Assembly (NCBI GenBank): GCA_030672345.1
Contig: DAOVGO010000059.1
Coordinates: forward strand, 1 to 11,691
DNA from: Methanosarcinales archaeon
GTDB taxonomy: Archaea; Halobacteriota; Methanosarcinia; Methanosarcinales; Methanogasteraceae
Reading direction: 5' to 3'
Length of the DNA stretch: 11,691 nt
The notes beneath the pieces were generated by a model. The model made no database searches. It worked only from the letters and a program-made list of their open reading frames with translations, and had not been told where the DNA came from. Shown one piece after another: positions 1 to 6,976 of this stretch. Positions within the stretch are counted from its first letter, which is position 1. Every line of letters begins with the position of its first letter. A program made the translations under genes and the position numbers.

Positions 1-865
1 GGTCCAGCAAATCGTACGGCAGCCTCGTCGGTCTTGCGACTCGTGCATCGACGCTCTCCCAACATCTGATCTCGATCTGCATGCCGAAATCCCGCGCTCC
101 GTTCCGGATGCCGGTAACCCGGTCATCATGCAGGATCGCCATGTACTGAAAAGCCCCGGTATCTGCAAGTTCGTCCTCGGTGATCGCTGTTGCTTGCCTG
201 ACGATCTCGATCCGCTCAGGGGTGGCTTCTCCGATCACGCGGGCGGCAAGAGCCGGTCCCGGAAATGGCATTCTGTTGTAGATTGATTCTGGCAAGCCAA
301 GGGCTTCTGCAACCTTCCGCACACCATCCTTTCGCAGCTGTATCAGCGGTTCTATGATTTTGTATCCGAATGCCCTCTCAGGATCGATTCCAAGTTGCTC
401 GAAGACATTGTGCTGCCTCTTGATCCCTGCAACGGTCTCATCCACATCGGTCAGAATCGTTCCCTGCAGGAGGTGTTTTGCTCCGCTCTCCTTAACGAGT
501 CTGCCGAAGACGTCCCTGTAAAATGTCTGGGTGATCGCCTCTCGCTTCTCTTCGGGATCGGTGATTCCGCGCATCGCATCGAAGAACTCTGTCTTAGCAT
601 CGATGATCTTCACGGTAACGCCAAGTCTTTTGAATACCGAAACGATCTGCTCTGGTTCACCATGCCTCATGATGCCGTTATCGATGAAATACGTCTTGAG
701 ACGGTCTCCAAGAGCGCGGTGCCCCAGCATGGTGACTGTAGATGAATCGACGCCTCCGGAGAGTGCATTTATTGCAAGACCGTCTCCGACAGTTCCGGAT
801 ATCGCATCCACCTGCCGCTCTATAAAATCTTTAGTATTCAAAGTTTTTACGGTTATCTCTTCCAT
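1..865 (-). CDS. GMP synthase subunit B-like PP-loop ATP pyrophosphatase (3' end cut by window)
   Basis: The 288 visible codons match the ATP-pyrophosphatase plus dimerisation domains of archaeal GMP synthase subunit B, which adenylates XMP and aminates it to GMP with ammonia from a separate glutaminase subunit. The PP-loop SGGVDSS lies at residues 36-42, ITDPEEKR at about 101-108, LLQGTI at 132-137, QHNV at 151-154, and RMPFPGPALAAR at 198-209. About 25 C-terminal residues should lie beyond the edge. Several family signatures are changed: the usual YPDxIES reads LTDVDET, SHHNVGGL reads RQHNVFEQLGI, FPGPGL reads FPGPAL, and the usual GDGRTY region reads NGARDF. It may therefore be a divergent paralogue with another substrate rather than the main GuaAB. 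The ATG at 865 has GGAG 9 nt upstream; an in-frame ATG at 880 is possible. It lies 62 bp downstream of the nucleotidyltransferase gene on the same strand. The family call is firm, the exact reaction is not. Confidence 0.8.
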   Translation of the reverse strand, partial: MEEITVKTLNTKDFIERQVDAISGTVGDGLAINALSGGVDSSTVTMLGHRALGDRLKTYFIDNGIMRHGEPEQIVSVFKRLGVTVKIIDAKTEFFDAMRGITDPEEKREAITQTFYRDVFGRLVKESGAKHLLQGTILTDVDETVAGIKRQHNVFEQLGIDPERAFGYKIIEPLIQLRKDGVRKVAEALGLPESIYNRMPFPGPALAARVIGEATPERIEIVRQATAITEDELADTGAFQYMAILHDDRVTGIRNGARDFGMQIEIRCWESVDARVARPTRLPYDLLD

Positions 866-915
866 TGTGCCATTCTCCATTCGGTTGTATTATGTTGGCA
901 ATCAAAACGCTATCA

Positions 916-932
916 GGATATTTAAGTTTATA
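916..932 (-). promoter_or_regulatory. TATA-like element before the GMP-synthase-like gene
   Basis: On the minus strand this AT-rich stretch reads TATAAACTTAAATATCC. It overlaps the stop codon of the upstream nucleotidyltransferase gene and would place a transcription start roughly 20-35 nt ahead of the ATG at 865. It suggests that the GMP-synthase-like gene can be transcribed separately as well as from the upstream operon. The call rests on sequence appearance only. Confidence 0.4.
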
Positions 933-1563
933 CCCTGTCAAACCACCGCTCTCCAAGAATCAGTATCACACGCTCGATGTCGCCCTTGCAGAGTTCCACG
1001 TCCCCTCTGCGATGCATCAGGATCCGCGATATCACCCGGACATCATCACGGTCCAGCGGCAGATCCAGTTCAGAGAGATATGAATCGTAACGGTGCGGAT
1101 CGGTCACATACACTCCCCCTTTCATCATCAGATGCTCGATCAGGAATTTGCAGGCGACATAGCAGTCAAAATACTCCTTTGACCATTTTGCTCTTCTGTA
1201 TGCACGCAATGCGAAATCGAAGTAACGCCGGACGACCTCACCTGACGGCATGGCTGCCCTCCTCCTGCATCGCTCAACATATCCGCTGCCAATGACCGGT
1301 TCTCCTTTGAGCACGTTCAGGTAGAAGGGATTTCCGATCGAAAGGTTCTCTTCAAACGCCGCAGTTGTTACGAACGTGGGATCGATGTTGGCATCAATTT
1401 CACACAGCACATCCACAATTGAGCTGGTATCACCCAATTCTTCGAGCACGATCAGAACATCGATATCTCTGTACTCTTTTTGCTCGATAAAACTCCCGAA
1501 CAGGATTGCAGCCGTTACGCCGAACTCCTGAAGGTTATTCCTGATCGCATCCCGTGTAGCCAT
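928..1563 (-). CDS. MNT-type nucleotidyltransferase with helical, HEPN-like C-terminus
   Basis: A 211-residue protein. Residues 20-40 carry the minimal nucleotidyltransferase signature of the Pol-beta superfamily: GS at 23-24 followed by D33-x-D35, with D61 a possible third carboxylate. Proteins with this fold transfer nucleotides to proteins or RNA, and many act as antitoxins by AMPylating a HEPN partner. The C-terminal half (about 105-205) is predominantly helical and contains a segment around 134-165 resembling HEPN helices, but no clear R-x(4-6)-H RNase motif is visible. It may thus be a fused MNT-HEPN-like protein without RNase activity, or a house-keeping nucleotidyltransferase. The ATG at 1563 has GGTGA about 8 nt upstream, and the gene starts 15 bp after the PolX stop, so co-transcription and translational coupling are likely. 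The nucleotidyltransferase domain is well supported; the biological role is unknown. Confidence 0.75.
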   Translation of the reverse strand: MATRDAIRNNLQEFGVTAAILFGSFIEQKEYRDIDVLIVLEELGDTSSIVDVLCEIDANIDPTFVTTAAFEENLSIGNPFYLNVLKGEPVIGSGYVERCRRRAAMPSGEVVRRYFDFALRAYRRAKWSKEYFDCYVACKFLIEHLMMKGGVYVTDPHRYDSYLSELDLPLDRDDVRVISRILMHRRGDVELCKGDIERVILILGERWFDRV

Positions 1564-1578
1564 ATAGCCATATCACCC

Positions 1579-3321
1579 TCACCCTCGCCCGATCCGGCGC
1601 AGCAGCTCCTTGGTGCCCATCGCATTCACCACATCACCCGGTTCCAGCCATGCCCTGCGAGCGACATGCACACCAAACTCCATGTAACCGAGATGGTTGG
1701 TCGAGTGCGCATCCGTGCCTATCGCAAGCATCACTCCTGCCTCCTTCGCTTTCCTTGCGTTGATGTCGCTCAGATCGAGGCGGGATGGGAATGCATTGAT
1801 CTCGAGCGCCGTGCCGGTCTCAGCTGCAACCTCGATCACCCTGTCGATATCGATCTCGTAGCCCACTCGCTCGCCAAGCAGCCTGCCTGTCGGGTGCGCG
1901 AAGATATCGACATGCTCATCAACGATTGCCCGCACGATGCGGGAGGTCATCGTCCGTCTGTCCTGACTAAAACCGGAATGTACCGCTGCAATGACGATAT
2001 CAAGCATCTCAAGGACGCTACCTGGGTAATCCAGCGTCCCGTCCGCACGGATGTCCACTTCGCTGCCGGCAAGAACTCTGAAGCCGCTGGAGCTCTCATT
2101 GGCGTCATTGAACGCATCGATTTCGTTTATCTGTCGTATCAGGCATTCTTCGCTAAGTCCGCCCGCTATCCCTCTTGATCTCGAATGATCTGATATGCAG
2201 AGGTATTCATACCCCATCCCAATGGCAGCCTCTGCCAGTTCGGGAATGCTGTTTGCGCCATCGCTCCATATCGAGTGGACATGGAGATCCCCCCTGATGT
2301 CGCTTTCTGTTACGAGGTCTGGCAGCGTGCCCGCGATCGCCGCCTCGATCTCGCCTCTGTCCTCGCGCAGTTCGGGAACGATGAACGGCAGCCCGAGCAT
2401 CTGGTACACCTCCACCTCTTCGCCGCATGGTGTCAGTATCCCAGTTTCCTGATCTGTGATGCCGTATTCGCTGAGTTTAAGCCCTTTCTTAATCGCGATT
2501 TCTCTGAGTCGGATGTTATGCTCCTTTGATCCTGTGAAATGCTGGAGCAGCGATCCAAACGATGCCCTATCAACGATTCTCAGATCGATCTGGATATTTT
2601 TAAGGATCACCGATGCTTTTGTGGCACCGCTCCCGATCACCTCGGTGACCCCTGGCATCGATCCGAACGCCTCGATCACTGCCTCCGAATGGTCGGCATC
2701 AGAGGTTGCAATAAAATCGATATCGCCAACGGTCTCCCTGTGCCGCCTCAGACTCCCTGTTGCGGTGACGTTGCTTGCATGCGGGCATCTTTCCAGATAT
2801 TTCATCACAATCTCAGCAACCGGGAGTGCTACGCCGAGCGGGATTCGCTTATCCATCTCTTTTGATCTCCGGATCGCAAGGAGGATCTTTTCCTCGGACT
2901 TCGCGCCCATCCTCGGGAGTTTTCGCAGCTTGCGCTCGATCGCTGCTTTTTCGAGTTCATCGAGCGTTGTTATGCCGAGTTGTTCGTGAACGAGCCGCAC
3001 CGTCTTCGGACCGATGCCAGGGATATCGAGCAACCCGAAGACATCGCCAGGAATTTCGCTCTTCATCTCCTCGTAACGCTTGCATGTGCCCGTTTCAAGG
3101 ATTTCTGCGATCTTTTTGGCGATTCCTTTTCCCACGCCCGGTATCGCCTCGAGTTTCCCATCTCCGGATAGCTGTTTGATATCCACGTCAAGGCTTTCGA
3201 TGTTTCTTGCGGCTTTCTGATACGCCCTTGTTATGAACGGATTCTCGTCAAGGAACTGCGAGAGCGTCGCCATCCTGTAGAATATCAGAGCGACATCCGA
3301 ATTGCCAAGGATTCTGCCCAT
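1579..3321 (-). CDS. polX: DNA polymerase X family protein with C-terminal PHP phosphoesterase domain
   Basis: A 580-residue protein, close to the usual length (about 570) of bacterial and archaeal PolX, a gap-filling polymerase with 3'-5' exonuclease and AP-site processing activity in base-excision repair. Helix-hairpin-helix motifs lie near residues 57-70 and 98-110. The polymerase centre shows GS at 189-190, D200 and D202, and a third aspartate at D246. The PHP domain starts near 343 and has its metal ligands: H347, H349, D378-H379, E421, H448, H476, and D537-H539. Both catalytic centres look intact. The start at 3321 is supported by family-like N-terminal residues (NSDVALIF, then ENPF-x-TRAY); starting at Met17 would remove part of the 8-kDa domain. 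No clear ribosome site is visible, and a TATA-like site about 30 bp upstream fits a short leader or leaderless transcript. The downstream nucleotidyltransferase gene follows after 15 bp. Confidence 0.93.
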   Translation of the reverse strand: MGRILGNSDVALIFYRMATLSQFLDENPFITRAYQKAARNIESLDVDIKQLSGDGKLEAIPGVGKGIAKKIAEILETGTCKRYEEMKSEIPGDVFGLLDIPGIGPKTVRLVHEQLGITTLDELEKAAIERKLRKLPRMGAKSEEKILLAIRRSKEMDKRIPLGVALPVAEIVMKYLERCPHASNVTATGSLRRHRETVGDIDFIATSDADHSEAVIEAFGSMPGVTEVIGSGATKASVILKNIQIDLRIVDRASFGSLLQHFTGSKEHNIRLREIAIKKGLKLSEYGITDQETGILTPCGEEVEVYQMLGLPFIVPELREDRGEIEAAIAGTLPDLVTESDIRGDLHVHSIWSDGANSIPELAEAAIGMGYEYLCISDHSRSRGIAGGLSEECLIRQINEIDAFNDANESSSGFRVLAGSEVDIRADGTLDYPGSVLEMLDIVIAAVHSGFSQDRRTMTSRIVRAIVDEHVDIFAHPTGRLLGERVGYEIDIDRVIEVAAETGTALEINAFPSRLDLSDINARKAKEAGVMLAIGTDAHSTNHLGYMEFGVHVARRAWLEPGDVVNAMGTKELLRRIGRG

Positions 3322-3342
3322 CAGCCGATAATCTGGCGGCGG

Positions 3343-3356
3343 GTTCTATAATGTTT
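3343..3356 (-). promoter_or_regulatory. TATA-like element before polX
   Basis: The minus strand reads ACATTATAGAAC here, centred about 29 bp before the polX ATG, the spacing expected for a leaderless archaeal transcript. A second TATA-like sequence (ACATATAATGG, about 3381-3391) lies just after the upstream gene's stop. Either could drive polX separately from the oxidoreductase gene. Confidence 0.4.
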
Positions 3357-3397
3357 GCTCTTGGCAGGGGCAAGATACTGCGCCATTATATGTTTAC

Positions 3398-5203
3398 TCA
3401 AAGCCCCAGTTCTCTCAGTTTCTCAGATCCTGGTTTGCCATCTTCCCATCCGCGAAGTTCGTAATACTCTGGAAGCATCCGATCCAGATGCGATACATGA
3501 CCTCTGGAGGGTCCATCCGGCATCGGCTCGCTCATTAATCTCTTCGGCAACGTGTCGTCCTTTTCATCAAACCCGTACTGATTGATCATCAATCTCTCGA
3601 GATTGGTTATCCGCTCGCCGATCATCAGCAGTTCCTGATCATCCATCTCCCACCCTGTTATGCATGAGAGCATGTTAGCATAATCGGGTAATCCGAGAGC
3701 AAACGTGTTGAAGAGACAGACCACTGATGAGTTGACAACCGATGTGAAATCCTGAAATGTCTTGACCCACTGCGCTTTTCCTTCTGTTGTATGCGGATCC
3801 AGTTTTTCAGGAAGCCCAAGAATCTCCGGCGATATCAGGTAGCCGCTCACATGACAGCCGCCACGGTTGGCGGTTGCATAGTTGAGACCGATGCCCTGCA
3901 CAGCACGTGGATCATAAGCAGGAAGTTCGAGACCTTTCACGCTCATCGAAAGCTCTGGTGCACCGTATTTCTCCCCAAGCCTCAACGAACCGAGAGCTAA
4001 ATCATCACCGATCCCTGCACGGTATGCGGTCATCCATACCGCTTCCACCATCGCTCCGGCGTTCCCGAACGTTAGATTGAGACCGTGCAATCTCGATTCC
4101 GGAATCTTTCCCCTCTCAACGAGTTCCATGGCAGATGCGATGGTCGTGCCTGTTGAGATGGTATCGAGCCCGAGTTCGTTGCAGAGATGGTTCGCCTTTG
4201 TGATCGCATCGAGTTCTGTGATCCCGCAGTCAGAGCCGAATGCGAATATCGTCTCGTATTCGGGTCCTTCCCCTCTGGTCACGCTGAATACTCCATCCGG
4301 AACTGCTGTGGATCTCCCACAGCCGATCGGACATCCCCAGCACGCTTTCTTTCCGGTTAGATACGTATCAGCAAGCGTTTCACCACTCTGTTTACCGGCA
4401 TCAGGGAAATATCCGGTCTGAAAGTTCCGCACAGGATAAGCAACATGTTCGTTGATGATATTGACGAGCACCGCTGTCCCATACGTTGGAAGCCCCTCAC
4501 CAGTGACCGGGTTCTCCTTTATCTTCCGGATAGCGCTCTTTACGTGTTCCTTCATCTCATCAGGTCTTGCAACCGTCACCTTCTCAGTACCATACACAGC
4601 GATTGCTTTGAGTTTCTTGCTGCCCATGACAGCGCCCATACCGGTTCTTCCAGCTGCCCGGTAGTTGTCGTTGATGATGCATGAAATCGGGACCATATTC
4701 TCGCCAGCAGGTCCGATACATGCGACCGATGCGTTCTCTCCGATCTCTGCTGTGATCTCATCGATCGTCGAGAATGTGGTCTTCCCCCATAACCCGGCAG
4801 CATCCACGAGTTCAGCCTTACCATCGATCACTCGAAGGTATACCGGCGTATCTGATGCGCCTCTCACAACGATCGCATCATATCCGGAAGCCTTGAGGAG
4901 ATGCCCCCATCTGCCGCCTGAGTTCGAGCTTCCGATAGAGCCTGTGAGCGGGGACTTCATCGCCATCACATGGTATCTGCCACCAGTCGGGAAACTGGTG
5001 CCTGTTGCAGGTCCTGTTGCAAATACGATGATGTTATCAGGACCGAGCGGATCGACGTCAGGCTTGAAATCATCATAAAGAATCTTAAGCCCAAGCCCCT
5101 TACCTCCAAGGAACTTACGTGCGGTTTTTTCGTCGATAGATCGTTCAGCAAGTCTGCTGCTGTTCAGATCTACCTCCAGAATCTTTCCCATGTATCCATT
5201 CAT
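3398..5203 (-). CDS. aor: Tungsten-containing aldehyde:ferredoxin oxidoreductase
   Basis: A 601-residue protein that oxidises aldehydes to carboxylic acids with ferredoxin as acceptor, using a tungsten bis-pterin and one [4Fe-4S] cluster in the cytoplasm. The N-terminus (MNGYMGKILEVDL, then ARKFLGGKGLG) is typical. The cluster cysteines are visible as C288-x2-C291-x3-C295, with a fourth candidate, C496, in VVCLFN. The pterin and substrate-site signatures EYET (315-318), ELGLDTISTG (343-352) and NRGGCH (446-451) are present. The frame is open to an upstream ATG at 5323, but 5203 is preferred because GGGAGG lies 7 nt upstream and homology begins there; ATG 5209 is too close to that site. No dedicated ferredoxin, small subunit or tungstate transporter gene adjoins it, so it probably works as a homodimer with general ferredoxin. 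The substrate (acetaldehyde, formaldehyde or other) cannot be read from the sequence. Confidence 0.94.
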   Translation of the reverse strand: MNGYMGKILEVDLNSSRLAERSIDEKTARKFLGGKGLGLKILYDDFKPDVDPLGPDNIIVFATGPATGTSFPTGGRYHVMAMKSPLTGSIGSSNSGGRWGHLLKASGYDAIVVRGASDTPVYLRVIDGKAELVDAAGLWGKTTFSTIDEITAEIGENASVACIGPAGENMVPISCIINDNYRAAGRTGMGAVMGSKKLKAIAVYGTEKVTVARPDEMKEHVKSAIRKIKENPVTGEGLPTYGTAVLVNIINEHVAYPVRNFQTGYFPDAGKQSGETLADTYLTGKKACWGCPIGCGRSTAVPDGVFSVTRGEGPEYETIFAFGSDCGITELDAITKANHLCNELGLDTISTGTTIASAMELVERGKIPESRLHGLNLTFGNAGAMVEAVWMTAYRAGIGDDLALGSLRLGEKYGAPELSMSVKGLELPAYDPRAVQGIGLNYATANRGGCHVSGYLISPEILGLPEKLDPHTTEGKAQWVKTFQDFTSVVNSSVVCLFNTFALGLPDYANMLSCITGWEMDDQELLMIGERITNLERLMINQYGFDEKDDTLPKRLMSEPMPDGPSRGHVSHLDRMLPEYYELRGWEDGKPGSEKLRELGL

Positions 5204-5210
5204 ATCCATA

Positions 5211-5216
5211 CCTCCC
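5211..5216 (-). promoter_or_regulatory. Ribosome binding site deciding the oxidoreductase start
   Basis: The minus strand reads GGGAGG, followed by TATGGAT and then ATG at 5203. The 7-nt spacing selects Met at 5203 over the ATG at 5209, which directly follows the site, and over the distant ATG at 5323. Confidence 0.75.
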
Positions 5217-5270
5217 GGCAGGGTTTTCTCAAAGCTCATATCTGAGATGCTAAATCCGGATGTGCAGGAG

Positions 5271-5302
5271 GGGTTATAAGCGTGTGGGTAGTTTTTTAAG
5301 AC
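5271..5302 (-). promoter_or_regulatory. Promoter region of the oxidoreductase gene
   Basis: Two TATA-like stretches lie on the minus strand: CTTATAAC at 5273-5280 and CTTAAAAAAC at about 5291-5300. Either would give a leader of roughly 45-65 nt carrying the GGGAGG ribosome site. Which one is used cannot be decided by eye. Confidence 0.4.
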
Positions 5303-5413
5303 TTTTGCTCTGAAAATAGTCATGCAGCCAAGGTGACCCTGGGGGGCTCACAGAGTGGGATTGCGAAATGATGGGACTGTCGGTCGAATAATATTGTCCC
5401 AAAGCCGTTGTGA

Positions 5414-5430
5414 CCGAAACCTTTATGTAC
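5414..5430 (+). promoter_or_regulatory. BRE/TATA promoter of the gar1-tfb operon
   Basis: CCGAAACCTTTATGTAC matches the archaeal pattern of a purine-rich BRE (CGAAA) directly followed by a TATA box (TTTATGTA). The predicted transcription start near 5450 leaves a leader of about 20 nt with the GAGGTG ribosome site before the TTG start of gar1. Confidence 0.6.
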
Positions 5431-5460
5431 CCACATTATACAACATTTAGTACTTTCGGT

Positions 5461-5466
5461 GAGGTG
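5461..5466 (+). promoter_or_regulatory. Ribosome binding site supporting a TTG start for gar1
   Basis: GAGGTG lies 5 nt before TTG at 5472. No ATG or GTG lies at a suitable place in this frame ahead of the conserved Gar1 core, so this site supports the uncommon TTG start. Confidence 0.65.
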
Positions 5467-5471
5467 CACGA

Positions 5472-5714
5472 TTGCGACGACTCGGAATTATTCAACATCG
5501 ATTCGGTCCCATGTTGATTGTGAGAAATAGCAAACAAACCCCACCGATTGGTTCGGTCGTAGTAACCAATACGATGAAACGGGTCGGGACTGTACAGGAG
5601 ATCTTCGGACCCGTATCTCGCCCATATATATCTGTTAAAATCGATAAAATCAATAAAAAACACGATGATTCGGAATTGCATGTATCAGAGAACCAGAAAT
5701 TGTATACCTTATGA
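5472..5714 (+). CDS. gar1: H/ACA RNA-protein complex protein Gar1
   Basis: An 80-residue protein fitting the small archaeal Gar1, a component of the H/ACA ribonucleoprotein that binds the pseudouridine synthase Cbf5 and aids substrate loading and release during rRNA pseudouridylation. The core of the six-stranded beta barrel is recognisable: IGSVVVTNTMKRVGTVQEIF at residues 26-45, then GPVSRPYISVKI, matching the family pattern of a GxVxD-type strand followed by a GPV-x3-PY strand. The start is TTG at 5472, backed by GAGGTG 5 nt upstream. The gene immediately precedes tfb, an arrangement repeated in many euryarchaea, so an operon linking ribosome biogenesis and transcription initiation is likely. 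The C-terminal tail (about 60-80) is polar and probably disordered. Family and context agree well. Confidence 0.88.
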   Translation: MRRLGIIQHRFGPMLIVRNSKQTPPIGSVVVTNTMKRVGTVQEIFGPVSRPYISVKIDKINKKHDDSELHVSENQKLYTL

Positions 5715-5723
5715 GGGGTGGAT

Positions 5724-6719
5724 ATGATCATGACAGAAGTCGAACGAGTAATTGAACGTCCTGAAAAGATAAAAGAACGCATAAAGCAGCGCAGAGAACG
5801 TGAGCAGGAGCGCGAGGTCACCGAGTGTCCTGAGTGTCACAGTCGCATCATTGAGCGGGATTATGAGCGTGCCGAACTGGTCTGCGGTTCGTGCGGGCTG
5901 GTCATCGAGACGAACATCATCGATCAGGGACCTGAGTGGAGGGCATTCGATAGCGATCAGCGGTTGAAGCGAGCCAGAGTCGGATCTCCGATGACCTATA
6001 CGATTCACGACAAAGGGCTTTCGACCATGATCGACTGGAGGAATCGGGACTCGTATGGCAGAACGATCTCCACAAAGAACCGTGCCCAGCTGTATCGACT
6101 CAGGAAATGGCAGCGCAGGATTCGTGTCAGCAATGCAACCGAGCGGAACCTTGCGTTCGCACTATCCGAGCTTGACCGGATGGCGTCTGCGCTCGGACTG
6201 CACCAGAACGTCAGGGAAACAGCTGCCATGGTCTACCGCAAGGCAGTTGAGAAGAATCTGATTCGCGGGCGGAGCATTGAGGGCGTGGCTGCATCTGCAC
6301 TGTATACGTCATGCCGCCAGTGTTCTGTGCCAAGAACGCTTGATGAGATCGGAGAGGTGTCGAGGGTGACCCGCAAAGAGATCGGGCGCACATACCGTTT
6401 CGTTGCACGGGAACTCGGGCTGAAACTGAAGCCGACATCACCAATCGATTACATCCCGAGATTCTGCTCAGGTCTCGGACTGGGCGGGGATGTGCAGGCG
6501 CGTGGTATCGCGATCCTTCGGGCTGCGATGGAGCAGGAACTGACCAGCGGGCGCGGACCCACCGGAGTTGCGGCGGCTGCAATATATATCGCATCCATCC
6601 TCTGCGATCAGCGCAGAACCCAGCGAGAGGTGGCAGAGGTGGCAGGCGTGACCGAGGTGACGATCCGCAACCGATATAAGGAGCTTGCAGAGGAACTGGA
6701 CATCGAGATCGTACTCTGA
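5724..6719 (+). CDS. tfb: Transcription initiation factor TFB
   Basis: A 331-residue TFIIB homologue that bridges TBP-bound promoter DNA and RNA polymerase. Residues 15-31 form a highly charged helix, slightly extending the usual N-terminus. The zinc ribbon has cysteine pairs C35-x2-C38 and C54-x2-C57, followed by the B-finger region (DQGPEWRAF, 67-75). Two cyclin-like repeats follow, from about 135 to 215 and 230 to 325; the last contains the helix-turn-helix that reads the BRE (TQREVAEVAGVTEVTIRNRY). All key parts are intact. Possible starts are GTG 5718, ATG 5724 and ATG 5730; GAGG at 5713-5716 lies 7 nt from 5724, which is preferred, though 5730 fits almost as well. The gap to the gar1 stop is 9 bp and the ribosome site overlaps that stop, suggesting translational coupling. 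Archaea often have several TFBs; this one, next to gar1, is likely the general factor. Confidence 0.96.
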   Translation: MIMTEVERVIERPEKIKERIKQRREREQEREVTECPECHSRIIERDYERAELVCGSCGLVIETNIIDQGPEWRAFDSDQRLKRARVGSPMTYTIHDKGLSTMIDWRNRDSYGRTISTKNRAQLYRLRKWQRRIRVSNATERNLAFALSELDRMASALGLHQNVRETAAMVYRKAVEKNLIRGRSIEGVAASALYTSCRQCSVPRTLDEIGEVSRVTRKEIGRTYRFVARELGLKLKPTSPIDYIPRFCSGLGLGGDVQARGIAILRAAMEQELTSGRGPTGVAAAAIYIASILCDQRRTQREVAEVAGVTEVTIRNRYKELAEELDIEIVL

Positions 6720-6976
6720 TTCTGATTCCGGCTCGCAAGGGATGGGCGATTACTCGTCTTTCCTTATCTTCAGAAGCGGTTACCGGGAGCATCCTGCTGT
6801 ATATTGCTTGCGGCGATGCTCTCTGGCAGCCGGGTATTTTATAACCATTTTATCACCCCCTATTCGTTGTTGAGCCTGCATGCACGAATACGGTTGCGAT
6901 CACCGCCGGCGACTCATAGCCCTACCGCCTGCACCAGTAACGTATATATCACGACCATGCCCAGATGTGACCAATC
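6720..6976. other. Spacer between tfb and the radical SAM gene
   Basis: I see no convincing gene in these 257 bp. There is no strong terminator after tfb, only a pyrimidine-rich stretch around 6750-6770. An AT-rich, promoter-like element (GGTATTTTATAACC, about 6834-6847) on the plus strand lies too far from the radical SAM start to be its core promoter and could drive a longer leader or a short untranslated RNA. No tRNA or snoRNA fold was recognised by eye. Confidence 0.4.
6941..6950 (+). promoter_or_regulatory. TATA box of the B12/radical SAM gene
   Basis: CGTATATATC is centred about 30 bp before ATG 6977. With the usual archaeal TATA-to-start distance, transcription would begin within a few bases of the ATG. 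That agrees with the lack of a ribosome site there and points to leaderless or near-leaderless mRNA. Confidence 0.6.

Noticed and set aside
531..1295. Long plus-strand open frame across the GMP-synthase-like and nucleotidyltransferase genes
   Set aside because: It is antisense to two clear genes in different frames, has no recognisable domain, and its composition is that of a shadow frame.
1480..2178. Plus-strand open frame of 232 codons opposite the PHP domain of PolX
   Set aside because: It mirrors the codon structure of polX on the other strand and shows no domain or ribosome site.
5204..5323. N-terminal extension of the aldehyde oxidoreductase to an ATG at 5323
   Set aside because: The extra 40 residues have no family counterpart, the region holds TATA-like elements, and a strong GGGAGG site points to 5203.
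5372..5400. GGGAC/GTCCC inverted pair in the divergent promoter region
   Set aside because: The 5-bp arms with a long loop are within chance expectation and no regulator site is recognisable.
6211..6792. Minus-strand open frame of 193 codons opposite tfb
   Set aside because: It is proline- and arginine-rich shadow sequence of tfb with no recognisable family.
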